The notes: generated by a model not told the origin, from the letters alone. A DNA stretch of 64,000 nucleotides from Mortierella sp. BCC40632 (GCA_011634665.1 WAEK01000013.1:852501-916500), one strand, 5' to 3'; positions 1 through 12,118 are shown, counted from the first letter of the stretch. Program-made: numbers and translations.

Positions 1-897
1 TGGCGATGATGACCGTCCTGATCAAATAGTAAATCGAAGCATATCCAGGCAAGAGGTGGAGGAGGAAGAGGGAAGGAAAAGGAAGAATCGTTAGCTCGTC
101 AGATCGCGAAGAGAAACAAAACAAAAGGGTCAACATCCCATCCATGACTTACTTGAATGTAGAAGAGGTCGACTTGGCATCTCTGCTTCCAAGTGTCTTA
201 TAGATACCAACAACTTGAATTCGATCACCAGGCTTGACCTTGTCTACAAGGTCATCATCCAAAAAGACATCGATGCTTCGTGGCAATTGACCAGCTGGTG
301 CACGCTCAGGCATTTCCTGAATACTGATGCTCTGGTGATCCCGATAAGTTGAGAGTCCAAATTCAGTCTCGAGTGGGTTGCCCTGATCATCCTCCTGCAG
401 ATAGGCTGAACCGGTGGGAAGCTCGTTGGTGATCATGGTTCCATCAATATAATCCTTGTCTGCAAACATCTCTGTCTTAGGGCAGTAGTGTACACTGTGA
501 ACCACCTTGGGTCGAACCAATCCACCTAATGGTCATTTTTTGAAGAAGAAAAAAAGTCAGGAAATGGACAGGACTAGGTGTTGATTTGCTTTTGTCGATG
601 TTGAAATAGTCTTCCAAAAGCACTGTTACGACTATGAATGAAAGAAATAAAATAATAATAATAAAAAAAAGTCTCTACTTACATCGAGTAACAATTCCTT
701 CCAGACAAACGAGCTTTCCAAGGTGCTTTGCACGGAGTGTTCTGGGGTTGACGTGGTGATCTCCAAAGCTTCCCTTCAGACCGACGTACATCACACGTTC
801 TTCTCCTGGCATTTCTGGCTCGATTGCCCTTGCAGTGGTCAAAAGTGCTCTCTGGAAGGCTGGGAGATACTCCATGGGCTGGTTCATGAGTCTATTT

Positions 898-934
<37 letters not shown>

Positions 935-1465
935 AAAAGAAAATGGCAAGAGAATGTTGAGTGTCTTGTTTTGCTCTGATTATTGTTTGTAAGGTTTCCT
1001 TGGTGGCAAAAAGAAAAAAAAACGAGGTGAAGTGTTTTCGTACTTGGTCGTCTCCTCTGGATTGTGGTCTCTCAAACCATCCAAGCTCACGACCAGACGT
1101 TTGCCACCAGTCTGGAGCAAAGTGCGAATCTCGTTCTTGTTCTCATTGACGCCATGCTACATTAAAAAAGAAGTGAAGAAAAAAAAAGAAATGGTCGGAG
1201 GGTTTCCTCGTCCCATCTATACTGATTAGATTTCCTTCCATGACTGGTTCGTTTAAATAGGTCCATGATTATACAGGGCAAGAGAAATCTTTTGCCCAGG
1301 TCAGAGAGTGAGAGAAAGAGAATGAGAGAATGAACAAAAAGAATATGTGGAATGGCTGGTCCGATGGTATCATGGGTGGAAGTGGCGGTACGTTACATCC
1401 GAGTCCAGGAATCCAATAAAGAATTCGGCTCGCTCCTGAAGAACCTCCTCTGTAAGCTTTGGCAT
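1..1465 (-). CDS. MCM3: MCM3, DNA replication licensing helicase subunit (N-terminal part; 3' end outside window)
   Basis: MCM3 is one of the six subunits of the MCM2-7 replicative helicase, loaded on origins in G1. Five exons can be joined in phase: 1465-1397, 1156-1044, 891-683, 525-153 and 17-1, giving about 260 residues before the window ends. The protein starts [16 protein letters not shown]. It carries the MCM N-terminal/OB-fold region, including [24 protein letters not shown], the family signature [18 protein letters not shown] and [20 protein letters not shown]. These are characteristic of MCM3 rather than other MCMs. The AAA+ ATPase part lies beyond position 1. The ATG at 1465 was chosen because it opens the only N-terminal helix in phase with exon 2. 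Intron 2 ends in a long T run next to an A run. A perfect MCB box lies about 180 bp upstream. Confidence 0.93.
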
Positions 1466-1647
1466 GGCTCAGTATAGAGAAATGATGAGAGGGAGATGAA
1501 AGAAAAGGAGGAGAGAAAAAGAGAGATCTTTTTTTTTGCTTCTCTTTCTTTTTTTTTCTTGGGTGGCTAAAGAATGAGTCCCAGTCAGTTCTCTCTCCTC
1601 TCCCCCTTTGGGCAGTCTGGTTTTGTTTTTGTTCGCAGTCCTCTCTA

Positions 1648-1653
1648 ACGCGT
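1648..1653. promoter_or_regulatory. MCB-type G1/S element (ACGCGT) upstream of MCM3
   Basis: The palindrome ACGCGT lies 183 bp upstream of the MCM3 ATG. In yeasts this hexamer is the MluI cell-cycle box bound by MBF, which drives replication genes at G1/S. Its presence in front of an MCM gene fits that logic. Binding here is inferred. Confidence 0.5.
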
Positions 1654-1915
1654 CGCAATTTAAAAGAGAAAAACGCCACCGAAAATCTTTTTTTTTTCGT
1701 GTCGCCCTTCTCACAAAAGATCTCTCCCCACATCAGGACCAGGGATCAGGGACAAGCAAAGTGACAGGGAAGCACTATCCTCCCATCCCAAAACATCCTG
1801 CCCTTTGAGCTATCACAGCATAGCAGGATAAGGATTCACTATCATCTGGTGTTTTTTTTTTTTTTTGGACCGGTTGGTCACGCTCTATTTGTTGGGTAAC
1901 AACATCGCTAGTGCA

Positions 1916-1917
1916 AA

Positions 1918-1950
<33 letters not shown>

Positions 1951-1951
1951 C
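1916..1951. repeat. (CAA)n microsatellite
   Basis: About eleven CAA units directly downstream of the annexin gene and upstream of the MCM3 promoter. No coding context. Confidence 0.85.
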
Positions 1952-2188
1952 GCGCTATGAACTATTGGCTCTTCTTTTCTCTCTTTGGATGAATGAGATT
2001 CGATTTCCAGTTTTAAAAAAAAAAAAAACCCAAGACAACGTTGCGAGATATTTGTGGTATAGAAACTCTTTTCCTTTTTTTTTTTTTTTTTTTTTTTCTT
2101 TTTTTTTTTACTTTAATTGCAGATTTGGGGTCTTGTTGGATGATTGGATATTGGATAGTCGACTGAGAACAATGGTATTCGTGACTTT

Positions 2189-3748
2189 TTAGATCGTTTG
2201 GTTGATCAAGTGGCAGACCAAGTTGCTATAAAGACCCGAAGTATCACCCTACAAACAACAATGTCCACAAAAAAGGGGGGGAGGGGTGACAGCCATATTA
2301 GTAAATCTTCTCATTGATTGAACAAGCCCAAAATACTAAAAGATCATCTCTCTACATGACCATCAACACTTACTCGGACACGGTCAGCCAAGGTACGGCC
2401 ATAGTCTGTGTGGTAGGCAACCTTGACCTTCTCCATAAACTTTCCACGATGAAGAACCACTAGTCTCGAAAGCTGATCTTCATTAGTGCCCAGACCCGCC
2501 ATCGACTCTTCAAACAGTAACGATACATGACGAGAAGAGTCTGCTGCTTGCATGATAGCAAAGAGCAAGATCTCGATATGCTCGCTCTTGTTCTTTGGGG
2601 CGATGGTCTTGTTCACGACAGTCACGACGTGAGCATCTCTGTAATGGCTGTTGTAACCTCGAACAAGGCTACGCAATTGAGAGGTCGTGAAAGAAGAAAC
2701 GTATTTCATGATGCTAGGAAGCTCCTGTGCTTGAAGCAGAGCGTGGAACTTTTCAATTGCCTCCTCCAACTCATTGAACTCGAGTGGTTTGTCCTCCTTG
2801 TCCTGATTAAAAAGAAAAAGAAAAAGAAAGATAGAGATGCATCTTTGTGTTAGATTTCTACCCACGTGGGAAGGGGGAAAGGAAAGAAGAGAATTCCCTG
2901 TTTACCTTTAGGCTGAGGATGTCGGTAAAGAACTCTTTGATCAAATCACTCTTGCAGAAAGAGAGGATGTGGTCTTTGATTGAACTCTTGTAGACGGCCT
3001 CGAATGCTTCATGGAGCTCACGAAGGTCCTCTGGAGTCCTTCCGAGCACGATCTAGATGGATCACAATGCGGTTATCATGCATCCGAGTGTTAGAGAAAC
3101 GATGTCGTAAGCCAAGAAAGCAAACAATGCAATTGAGACCCCATCCCTTTTTTTTTTTTTTTTTTTTTTTTTTTCTCTTCTTCCTAGAGTCAAAAGGGTG
3201 GAAACAAGACTTCTCATTACCTGGCAAATAACTTCAATAGCATTGTCCTTCTTTCTCAGGGCCTCGTACTTTCGGTTAGACTTGCCAGCTTTGTGCAGGT
3301 ATTGGACTTCAGCCAAGACCCTGTGCATGACGGAGCCCGCCAACAGGGATCCGACACTTCCAATGATACGCTTGTCCAGCTCAACAGGAAGGTCGACTCC
3401 ATATCCGGCCTTGTATTGGCGAGCAATAACGAGCAATTGTTGGTACTCTCTCCGGCCTATATGGGTTCGAAAGGTACACGCGCATGAAAATAATAATAAT
3501 AACAAAAGTGAGTACTACACATTGAGCCAACGATTTGATGAAAGACACGCGGATATAGAGAGAGGAAGAGGAAGTAGATAAAAGAGAGAGAGAAAGAGAG
3601 AATGCTTGCGTAAAGAGAGAACGAGGACACAGTCATTTGGCCTACCGATGATGTTGACAAGGGCCTCGACGTCAGGGACAGCAAAACTGAGAGCGTTGTG
3701 GATGTTTTGCAGGTCAAAGACGACCTCGGGAGGAAGGGTGTTAACCAT
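2189..3748 (-). CDS. Annexin family protein
   Basis: Annexins bind acidic phospholipids in a calcium-dependent way. Five exons join in phase (3748-3646, 3456-3221, 3052-2906, 2802-2374, 2248-2189) to give 324 residues, the usual size of a four-repeat annexin core with little N-terminal extension. Helical annexin repeats are visible: DVEALVNIIG near the start; REYQQLLVIARQYKAGYGVD; a third repeat beginning in exon 3 (IVLGRTPEDLRELHEAFEAV); and the last one, MAGLGTNEDQLSRLVV ending GDTSGLYSNL. Only the last repeat has a clear type II calcium motif (GLGT). The others look degenerate. The final exon is just 20 codons. Without it the frame would run into an early stop in the intron. It converges on no neighbour; MCM3 lies downstream on the same strand. 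Confidence 0.85.
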
Positions 3749-5102
3749 TGGGACGATGAGATGGGATAGGGAAAAGGATGAAAAGGACGGGCTGAGGTTA
3801 GGATGAGCAAATGAAAGAGATGGAAGAGAATGGACAAAGAGAGAATGGAAGAAAGATAAAAAAGAATCAGTGACGATGAATGGGAAGAAAAAAAAAAAAA
3901 AAAAAAGTGGAAAGGGAATGATGGGGGGCTGATGGAATCGATGGAAAAAAAAAAAGGTCTGGGATGCTTGTGCTTTGTGGATGGATCGTTTCGCCTTAGT
4001 CTCTCTCTCTTCTCTCTTTTTTTTGGTGTGCCTGAACCTGGACGTGTCCCTGCGTCTTGTACCTGGCTCTTTTGAGTTCAGTGTTCACCTGTCTTTCTCT
4101 CCCTCTCTCTCTCCCTTGTTCCTGAACTTGGCCTCCTTCCCATTCGCATTCCCGAGGAAGAAACCCGCTGTCTGACTGGCTGTAGCTGAGAAAACGACGG
4201 CCGCCCTCTCGAAGAGGAGAGCTTTATTCATCCAGACCCAGAAATCAAAAAAAATATGCAGGCTCAAATAACTCTTGCCGTTTTGGACTTGTGTGCTTTC
4301 CAGCCAGCGCCGCTCCTCTGCCTGACTAGCCTTGGTAAATGTGTTCCGACAAGTCAGCCTAAGCTTGTGCATGCTCCTTAGTCTCTTTTGTTTGGGGAGA
4401 GGGGACCTGGGCTTGGACATGTCTTTGGTTTGTGCATTGCCCCCCCCCCCAGGGATCGTGGACAGTGCCTCCACGTGATTGCCTAGGTGTTCTGTGAGAC
4501 GACTTTGTGGTGGCCTCTGCTTCACTGTTTCTGCCACGTTATAATGGGGGGGGGGAGGTGGACGTATATAGCCACCTGTATGTATGATACTTGGTTGCGC
4601 ACTACACTCGTTCATCTCCGTAATATGATCCAGACAGTCGAAGCCACTCCCCTTCTTTTCAATAGGTACCCTGTCATAAAGCATCTTGCCTTCTCTATGT
4701 TACCATGTCATGGCTTTCAGGCACACAATCGCACGCGTGGATGTTTGAAGGAAGGTCAGGGGGCCAGAGGACGGGAGTGGTGGTATTGCTTAGGTGGGAA
4801 TAACAACCATAGAAGAAGAAGTAGATTGTAGATTGTAGAGAGGAGAAAGGGAAGCAGAGAGTCTTGAATCAAAAGCGCCATGTACCATCAGGTCGCTAGG
4901 AGCTTAACAATGACATGAACGCGCAGATGGCAGCATATAGCTCCACAGGCTTCTAAAAGAAGAGGATGATTGCATCAGCCTACCAAAAGCAAGGAAAATA
5001 AGGGCTACGCTTCCTGCGATATATCGCCTCCACTACATGTTCATATGGATCAACGAGTCTTCTTGAGTCCCTTTGCAACCAAAGATATAAGCCTGATGGC
5101 TT

Positions 5103-5400
5103 ATCATTGCCATGTTCCCAGCTGAGTGCATACCCCGGCTAATCGCCTACTCCAGCTAAGCGCATGCGTCTTAGGAATGAAACAGTACCTGGGAGCAACA
5201 ATACGGGAAGTAGCATCAATCTTTTTTCCGAATAGGAGGTACTCGTCAACCAAGTCGTGGAATGTACTGTCGATGAACCTTTGGCTATTTTTATCCTAGA
5301 ACCTGGGGGCCTCATCGATCCATTCAGACACTAGGTCCTCCTTTCAAAAGATGTACCTACTGAAAAGGTGTCAAACAACAGCCATGTTCTTCATGTCACC
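5103..5400 (-). pseudogene. Decayed coding fragment, unrecognised family
   Basis: One minus-strand frame reads as protein-like sequence interrupted by three stops. Stretches such as KEDLVSEWIDEAPRF and STFHDLVDEYLLFGKKIDAT have normal amino-acid composition, unlike the repeat-driven ORFs around them. There is no start codon, and the frame ends in consecutive stops. I do not recognise the family. It could be a relic of an old gene or transposon, or chance. Confidence 0.3.
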
Positions 5401-6585
5401 TGAATTTTCTATAGTCCACTATCCGCTATATCATTAGATTTGCTTTTACGCGATGAGTAACAGTCAGTACCCTACAAAGATGGGGAGTTTTTCTGCAGGC
5501 GATTTTGATAACCTGGTTATATTCCTTTTGTGCTGGTGCGCCTCTTTGAATTTGGATTCGACGTTGGTTGTAGATCTTTTTTCTTTTCTTTTCTTTTCTT
5601 TTCTTCATTACAACAGTGAATATGGTCGCTGAGAGAGACTTGGCTATGTGCCATATGTTGTCAGTAGCCAAAAGGACTTGGCCAATTGCAATTAGCACCA
5701 TGTCTCTTCTGCAGATTGCATACAAGCATATCGTTTTAGACCGCAAGGGCCTCAAAATTGCTCAAGATCGGATCCAAAGAGTCGGTACTGAAGGGTGCGA
5801 TGCGCAGTGGGCTATCTCTTGAAAAAAAAAAAGGGCAAAGCGGTCTCTGGAGCACGCGCGTGTCAACAATATCAACAGACAACAGAATTCAATTGAAAGA
5901 AGCTGTGTTATTGATCCATGACAACAATGCTCTGTGCCTGGGACGCTGGACATGTTTCTGCGTCTGTGTTTGGCTCGCAAGGTTCGATGTATACCTTTGT
6001 TAGCCTCAATCTCCCATTGCTCGACTAGCAAACAGAGTGGTGCCTGAGGGTTGATGGCGACAGCACTCGACTTTTGTTAATCTATTCTCCGTCCAGTGTA
6101 AATCAGCGCAGGCCTAAACAACATTGCTGTATTGGGCTTGTGTGTGTTGATTCCTCCAGCCAACGCCTGCTCTTCTTCCTTCCCGTCCCTGTTCGCTCTC
6201 TATGATATGTCTTGGCAGACTGTCGACGAGTTTGCTCGTCATCTTTGCCTGTGTTACCGCCGCACTTATTTCTAATCCAGAGAGAGAGAGGAGAGAGGAG
6301 AGAGGAGAGAGAGAGATGGAGAAAAAGAGAGAAAACATACGCTTAGACCAGTCCCAATTCCCCACGGCAAAAGCTCGACCTGTCTCAAAGAGCGTCTGCC
6401 CCAGCAATCACCATGTTCCTAAGATGACGCGTGCTTTTCCCATGGCCTGACAGTCTCTTCCCCCACTCACAGTAGCACCACTATGAGAGCACCCAGTCGA
6501 GACCATCGCCAGGCACGCTGCGCAAGTTATTCAATCGGCGTAACCGGAGGAATGGACCGAAGGTATCCCTCTGGGCGACTACGAA

Positions 6586-6592
6586 TTACTAA
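6586..6592. promoter_or_regulatory. Candidate Yap1-type element (TTACTAA)
   Basis: TTACTAA, the preferred recognition heptamer of fungal Yap1/AP-1 oxidative-stress factors, lies about 250 bp upstream of the glutamate-cysteine ligase ATG. GSH1 is a known Yap1 target in yeast. The role here is an inference from one short match. Confidence 0.35.
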
Positions 6593-6840
6593 TGCAAGAC
6601 CCATTAAGGGTCCTCTCCTGCTCTACTTCTCTTGACCGGGCGAAAGAGAGGGGTCTGAATGAGAAAAAAAAAAAAAAAAACTTTAGCCTTTTTTCATTCT
6701 CTCGCCTTCTTTCCTCTTCATTCTCTCTCTTTCCTCCGCTCTCTCTCGCTCTTCAACTCGAGTCTCGCTCTCGCTCTTCCTTCCTCTCCCGGTCATCGTC
6801 CTCGTGTCACATTTGCATCCACCTCAAAACATAGTCAGCC

Positions 6841-7770
6841 ATGGGATTGCTTTCATTGGGAACCCCCATGAAGTGGGAGGAAGCTAAACAGTACAGCGAC
6901 CACGTCCGCAAGCACGGTATCATCCAGTTTCTCAACCTCTGGGAGGCCACCAAGAACTCGCAAAAGGACTGCCTGCTCTGGGGCGACGAGATCGAATACA
7001 TGGTCGTTAGCTTTGACGAAGAGAACAAGAACGCTAAGCTTAGCTTGCGCGTCTGGCAGATCCTCCAAGATCTGGCCAAGGAGGAGGAAGATGCTCGTAC
7101 CAATCCTGACAAGTAGGTTGACATCTTTTGCATTCTGTCTTTTTTGTTTGAACAATCGTTTATCACTTCAGATCAGTCTCCTTAGTAGAGACGCTTGCTC
7201 GCTCTACCTTTCTCTCTCTCTCTCTCTCTTTTCTCTCCATCGGCTCATCTCTTCTCACACTATCTCTATTTGATTCTCTACCGTTTAGGGTCTTGGTAAA
7301 CTCATCCTGGCATCCTGAATACGGTCGTTACATGTTGGAAGGCACCCCTGGAGAGCCCTACATGGGCCTGGCTCGCGATCTCCTCGCTGTCGAACCCAAC
7401 ATGAAGCTCAGGTAGGTTGCTCAAAGCGGTCGTGATTCATAAACCCCGCTTCTTTCTCTCTCTCTCTCTCCTCAGGGAGATGATTTGTATATATTTTTTT
7501 CCCACCCAGTTATATTTTGGCCCAGTTGCGTGGATGTGTATGGTTATTCACAGATCCCGCCCATCTCTTATCGCCATAGACGCGAGCTTGCCCGACGCTT
7601 CATGAAACCCAATGAGGCTCCGCTGACCTTGACCTCTTATCCTCGCCTCGGTTGTCCAGGAGTTCTGGAGCCGGATCATCCTCCCCATGGACCTGCAGCG
7701 CGCAGTTTGTTTGTGCCGGACGATATTATCAACGCTCATGCGCGATTCCCGTAGGTGTCGCTTTTTGTTA

Positions 7771-7801
<31 letters not shown>

Positions 7802-9937
7802 TTTGTTGCCTTGACCCGATCGCAACCATAACCTTATTGTCTCGGACAGAAAAGACGCCGCGCGTTGCGTTACTGTTGCGTTACTGTTGTTTACGACTAA
7901 CCGATCGGCGCTCTGGAAATGAGTGGTTCATCGTTTTTTTTATGCCTCACTGTGCTGAAAGAAACTAACAATAATAATGAACAAATTTTTACTTGTTTGG
8001 GATTGGCTATAGAACTCTGACGGCAAATATTCGCACGCGCCGTGGATCAAAGGTCGCTATCAACATGCCCATCTTCCACGACAAGAACACTCCAAAGCCG
8101 TTTATTGATCCTACTATCCCTCAGTTCAACGATTATCCCGAGGACAAGAATGCTCTTGAGGAAGGAGCTGCCAAACCCGATCACATTTATATGGACGCGA
8201 TGGCCTTTGGTATGGGATGCTGCTGTCTTCAGATCACTTTCCAGGCGGTCAATGTTGAAGAGGCACGCAAGATCTACGATCAGATGGCCCCTCTCGGACC
8301 AATTATGCTCGCCCTCACCGCCGCCGCGCCTGTGTACCGTGGATACCTGAGTGATGTTGACTGCAGATGGAATGTGATTGCTCAGTCCGTCGATGACAGG
8401 ACAGAAGAAGAGCGTGGGCTTAAGGTGAGCTTCCCTTCCCTCTCCCCTCCCCTTCGCCATTGGTATTGCTTCGCCAGTCGTCCACGGTCCTGCGCTGTAC
8501 CAATGTTTATTTGTTTTCCACAACAGCAACTCTTTGTGCATGTTGGACCATGGGCCATCTGCATGGGCCGAGTCGTTTTCTTTGTGTGACTTTGGACAGA
8601 CATCTGGCTTTTAAATCAATCGTTGCGAGTACTGAGCGTCAAATGGCACCATTTTTGCATCTTTTTAGCCACTAAAGGAGAGCAAGTTCAGGATCCCCAA
8701 ATCCCGTTACGATTCGATCGACTCGTACATCTCGAATGACCCTAATAACAAGCCCGCTTACAACGATATACCCTTGGTCTATGACGAGGACATCTACAAG
8801 AAACTGTCCGAGAACGGAATTGACGATCTCCTTGCCCGCCACATCTCTCATCTCTTTATCCGAGACCCACTCGTCATCTTCCACGAGCTGCTCAATATTG
8901 ATGACAATGAGAGCACAGATCATTTCGAGAATTTGCAGAGTACTAACTGGCAGACGATGCGGTTCAAGCCTCCGCCATCGCGAACTAGCCCAATTGGTTG
9001 GCGTGTTGAGTTCCGGAGCATGGAGATTCAGCTCACTGATTTTGAGAATGCTGCCTTTGCCATCTTTATCGTCCTCGTCACTCGTGCCGTCCTCAGTTTT
9101 GGCACCAACTTTTACATCCCTATTTCCAAGGTAAAATGTCTGGGGATTTTTTTTATTTCTTTTTCTTTTTTTCTTTTTTCTTTTTCTTTTTACCCTGTCC
9201 AAGTGGACTAACTCTTGGAACCTCTTGGATGATGGCTTGGTCTCTTTTCTTTCTTTTTCCCAATAGGTGGATGAGAACATGAAGGTGGCACATCACAGGA
9301 ATGCAGTGTTGAATGAAAAGTTCCATTTCCGCAAGTCAATCTTCCCACAGTCGAGACCAGGAACACCCGCTCCAGGAACACCCTCTGGATCGCCTCGACC
9401 TACGCCTGCATCCTTGCCTCGACAGTCGGCTGCAAATGCTAGCTCGGATTGTTCAGATGAGTACGAGTTGATGACGATTGATGAGATCATCAACGGCAAT
9501 CCTTCCAAGGGCTTCCCTGGATTGTTGGGCTTGGTCAACAACTACCTCAACACGCTGAACATTGATATTGAGACACGATGTGAGATTAGCAAGTATCTCG
9601 AGTTGATCAAGAAGCGTGCCAATGGTAATACTTTGTTCTTTTTTAAATCTGTATTTGTATAGCCATGATCTTTTTCTCTCTCTCTCCTACCTCTCTCTTT
9701 ATTGTACGGTTACTAACAACAAAACTTGGCTATTTCCTACATGACTATATATTAAACAATGCAGGTACGTTGATGACAGCTGCATCTTGGATCCGGCACT
9801 TTATTCAGAACCACCCCGAGTACAAGCAAGACTCGGTCGTGTCCGAGTCGATCAATTTTGATTTGGTCAAGACGATCGACCAGATTAACAAGGGAGAGAT
9901 CTTGGTGCCAGAGCTTCTCGGCAACTTTACAGTATAG
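6841..9937 (+). CDS. GSH1: Glutamate-cysteine ligase catalytic subunit
   Basis: It catalyses the ATP-dependent joining of L-glutamate and L-cysteine, the rate-limiting cytosolic step of glutathione synthesis. Seven exons join in phase: 6841-7112, 7289-7411, 7580-7750, 8013-8424, 8669-9130, 9267-9624 and 9765-9937. They give 656 residues, typical for eukaryotic GCL. Family landmarks in order are [16 protein letters not shown] at the N-terminus, [66 protein letters not shown] and [21 protein letters not shown] Pro/Ser/Ala-rich linker ([19 protein letters not shown]) sits near residue 510-540, followed by the conserved C-terminal helices. The leader is CT-rich and includes a possible Yap1 site. 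The last intron is short and the gene ends 396 bp before chorismate synthase on the same strand. Confidence 0.95.
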
Positions 9938-10332
9938 GCGTTTTTTTTTTCTTTTATATATATATATTTCTTTTGCATTGATTACTTGTCGAGTCTGTTT
10001 AGCGCGTCCTATTTTTCCTGTAGAGCTTCTCCCAATACACTGAGAAGAAAAAAAAAAGATTAGCGAAACTGCTGGGACTGTTCTCTTGACAAGCCACGTC
10101 TTGATCGGCAAGACTCATAGACTTGACCACTTCAAAGTTCACACTACATATTCAACCCCTCTGTGGCCTCTCTCTTTTTCTCTTTTCTTTTTTTTCCCTT
10201 TTCCTTCTCTCTACACATCCTCCCATTCACCTCTCTCTCTCTCTTGTTCTTTTCCAGTGTATATACATTTAATTTTCTACATTTCAGCTACCTATTTCAT
10301 TCTACCCTTTTCATTCTCATCTTTACTCCATC
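9938..10332. other. Intergenic: ligase 3' region and chorismate synthase promoter
   Basis: No gene. It holds a (TA)n stretch near 9956-9967 and the CT-rich leader directly before the chorismate synthase ATG at 10333. I saw no perfect Gcn4 site (TGACTCA); the nearest is AGACTCA at about 10110. Confidence 0.6.
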
Positions 10333-12080
10333 ATGTCTACCTTTGGTTCTCATTTCCGTGTCACAACCTATGGCGAATCCCATTGCAAGGGTGTGGGTTG
10401 TATCATTGACGGTTGCCCACCTGGTCTTGCCTTGACCGAGGATGATATCCAGCCCCAGTTGACTCGTCGCCGTCCTGGCCAGAGCAACAACACCTTAAAG
10501 AAAACCTGTAAAGAAAAAAAAAAAAAAGGACTTTACGCTCTTTATTTGATTAGTAGCTTTTTTTTTTTTTTTGTAACTGCTGCAAGGAACGAACCACTCA
10601 TTTCTCACCCTTTTTTTTTTTTTTTTTTTTCTTCTATCCTTCACAAAAAAAAAAAAAAGCGTGATGAAAAGGATCGAGTGACGATCATGTCCGGTACCGA
10701 GTTTGGACATACGTTGGGTACACCGATTGCATTGACAGTGCCCAACCAAGATCAGAGACCACATGACTATACCGAGACCGATCTTTACCCACGCCCCTCT
10801 CATGCCGATTGGACTTATCTCCTCAAGTATGGTGTCAAGGCTTCTTCGGGTGGTGGTCGCGCCAGTGCTCGTGAGACGATCGGTAAGAAAAGAAAAAAAA
10901 AAGAAAAAAAGAAGAAAGCTATTTTTTTTTTCCCATGGGTTGCTACAGCCTCCCCCCTCCCCATTTCTCACTTGGATACTCACTCTTCCCCTCCCGTTCT
11001 TTTTCTTTTTTCATTTCCTTTTTTTCTAGGTCGTGTGGCTGCAGGAGCTGTGGCCGAGAAATTTTTGAGAGAGGCCTATGGAACAGAGATTATCGCGTTT
11101 GTGTCCTCGGTGGGCAAGGTTGCGATGCCCTTTATCAGTGAACAGAATGAGTCAGGTATGCCCTCGGAGGAGTTTGTCGAGTTGTTGAACTCGATCACGA
11201 GAGAATCAGTGGATTCAGAGCCAACTCGTTGTCCTGACAAGGAGGTTTCCAAGAAGATGACTCAGGTAAGGAAAAAAAAAAAAAGAGAGAGAGAAAAGAT
11301 AATAGATATAAAAATTGTAGGCGTCCAAAATCGGACTATCAAAGATCCTACAACTCGGCGCAGCAATCTCAACTAACCGGATTATCTGTCTATCTTTCTT
11401 TACTCTTTACTTTTTTACGCAACTATATAACACACCAATACCAACATCATCACCATCATCACTAATAACCACAATTACCACCACCACAACATCAAAAAAA
11501 AACAACAACAACAATAACAATGTGTAGCGCATCATGGAGGCCAAGGAGGCGAACGATTCGATTGGAGGAACTGTCACCTGTGTGATCCGGAATGTCCCCA
11601 CAGGATTGGGCGAGCCCTGCTTTGACAAGCTCGAGGCCAAGTTGGGTCATGCTATGCTGAGCATCCCCGCGACCAAGGCCTTTGAGATTGGATCAGGATT
11701 CGGAGGTACTCAGGTACCTGGTCATCTTCATAACGACCCTTGGGTCACCAAGGTTGGCAAGAAGGGACAGAAGGTTTTGGGCACCAAGACCAACTACTCG
11801 GGAGGCATCCAGGTAAGGATTTGAACAAACGAGTGTGTGTGTGAGAGAGAGAGATTGAGAGAGTAGTGAGAATATTATCCAGCGGTGTCTGCGCAGTGGG
11901 ACATTGGATAAGAATCCATTGTGGATGCGTCAGGACATGTTTGAATTTTTTAGTGATGAGTCAAGGGATTCTCGTATCGGAGAAATCATTGACGTGGAGT
12001 GGAGGGAGAAAAAGAGGGGAGGGAAATAGAGGGACAGGGGCCACAGAGACCCAATTAAGGTTTTTAAGGTTTCTATATTT

Positions 12081-12118
<38 letters not shown>

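Larger units (their letters stand above)
1466..2188. other. Intergenic: MCM3 promoter and annexin 3' side
   Basis: No gene seen. The region holds the MCM3 promoter with an MCB box, a (CAA)n repeat at about 1916-1951, and several A and T runs, including a long T tract at about 2078-2109. ORFs here are low-complexity Lys/Ser/Phe reads of these runs. Confidence 0.6.
3749..6840. other. 3.1-kb intergenic region between divergent annexin and glutamate-cysteine ligase genes
   Basis: No intact gene found. It contains the two promoters, A-tracts near 3891-3906 and 3942-3955, a C-run (4441-4450) and G-run (4546-4554), GA-rich microsatellite (6280-6320) and the CT-rich leader of the plus-strand gene. 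A degenerate coding-like fragment lies at about 5100-5400 on the minus strand (listed separately). Confidence 0.55.

Noticed and set aside
4085..4684. 199-codon minus-strand ORF
   Set aside because: It spans C-runs and CT/GA-rich DNA, has no conserved-looking core, no leader or TATA box, and its composition tracks the local repeats.
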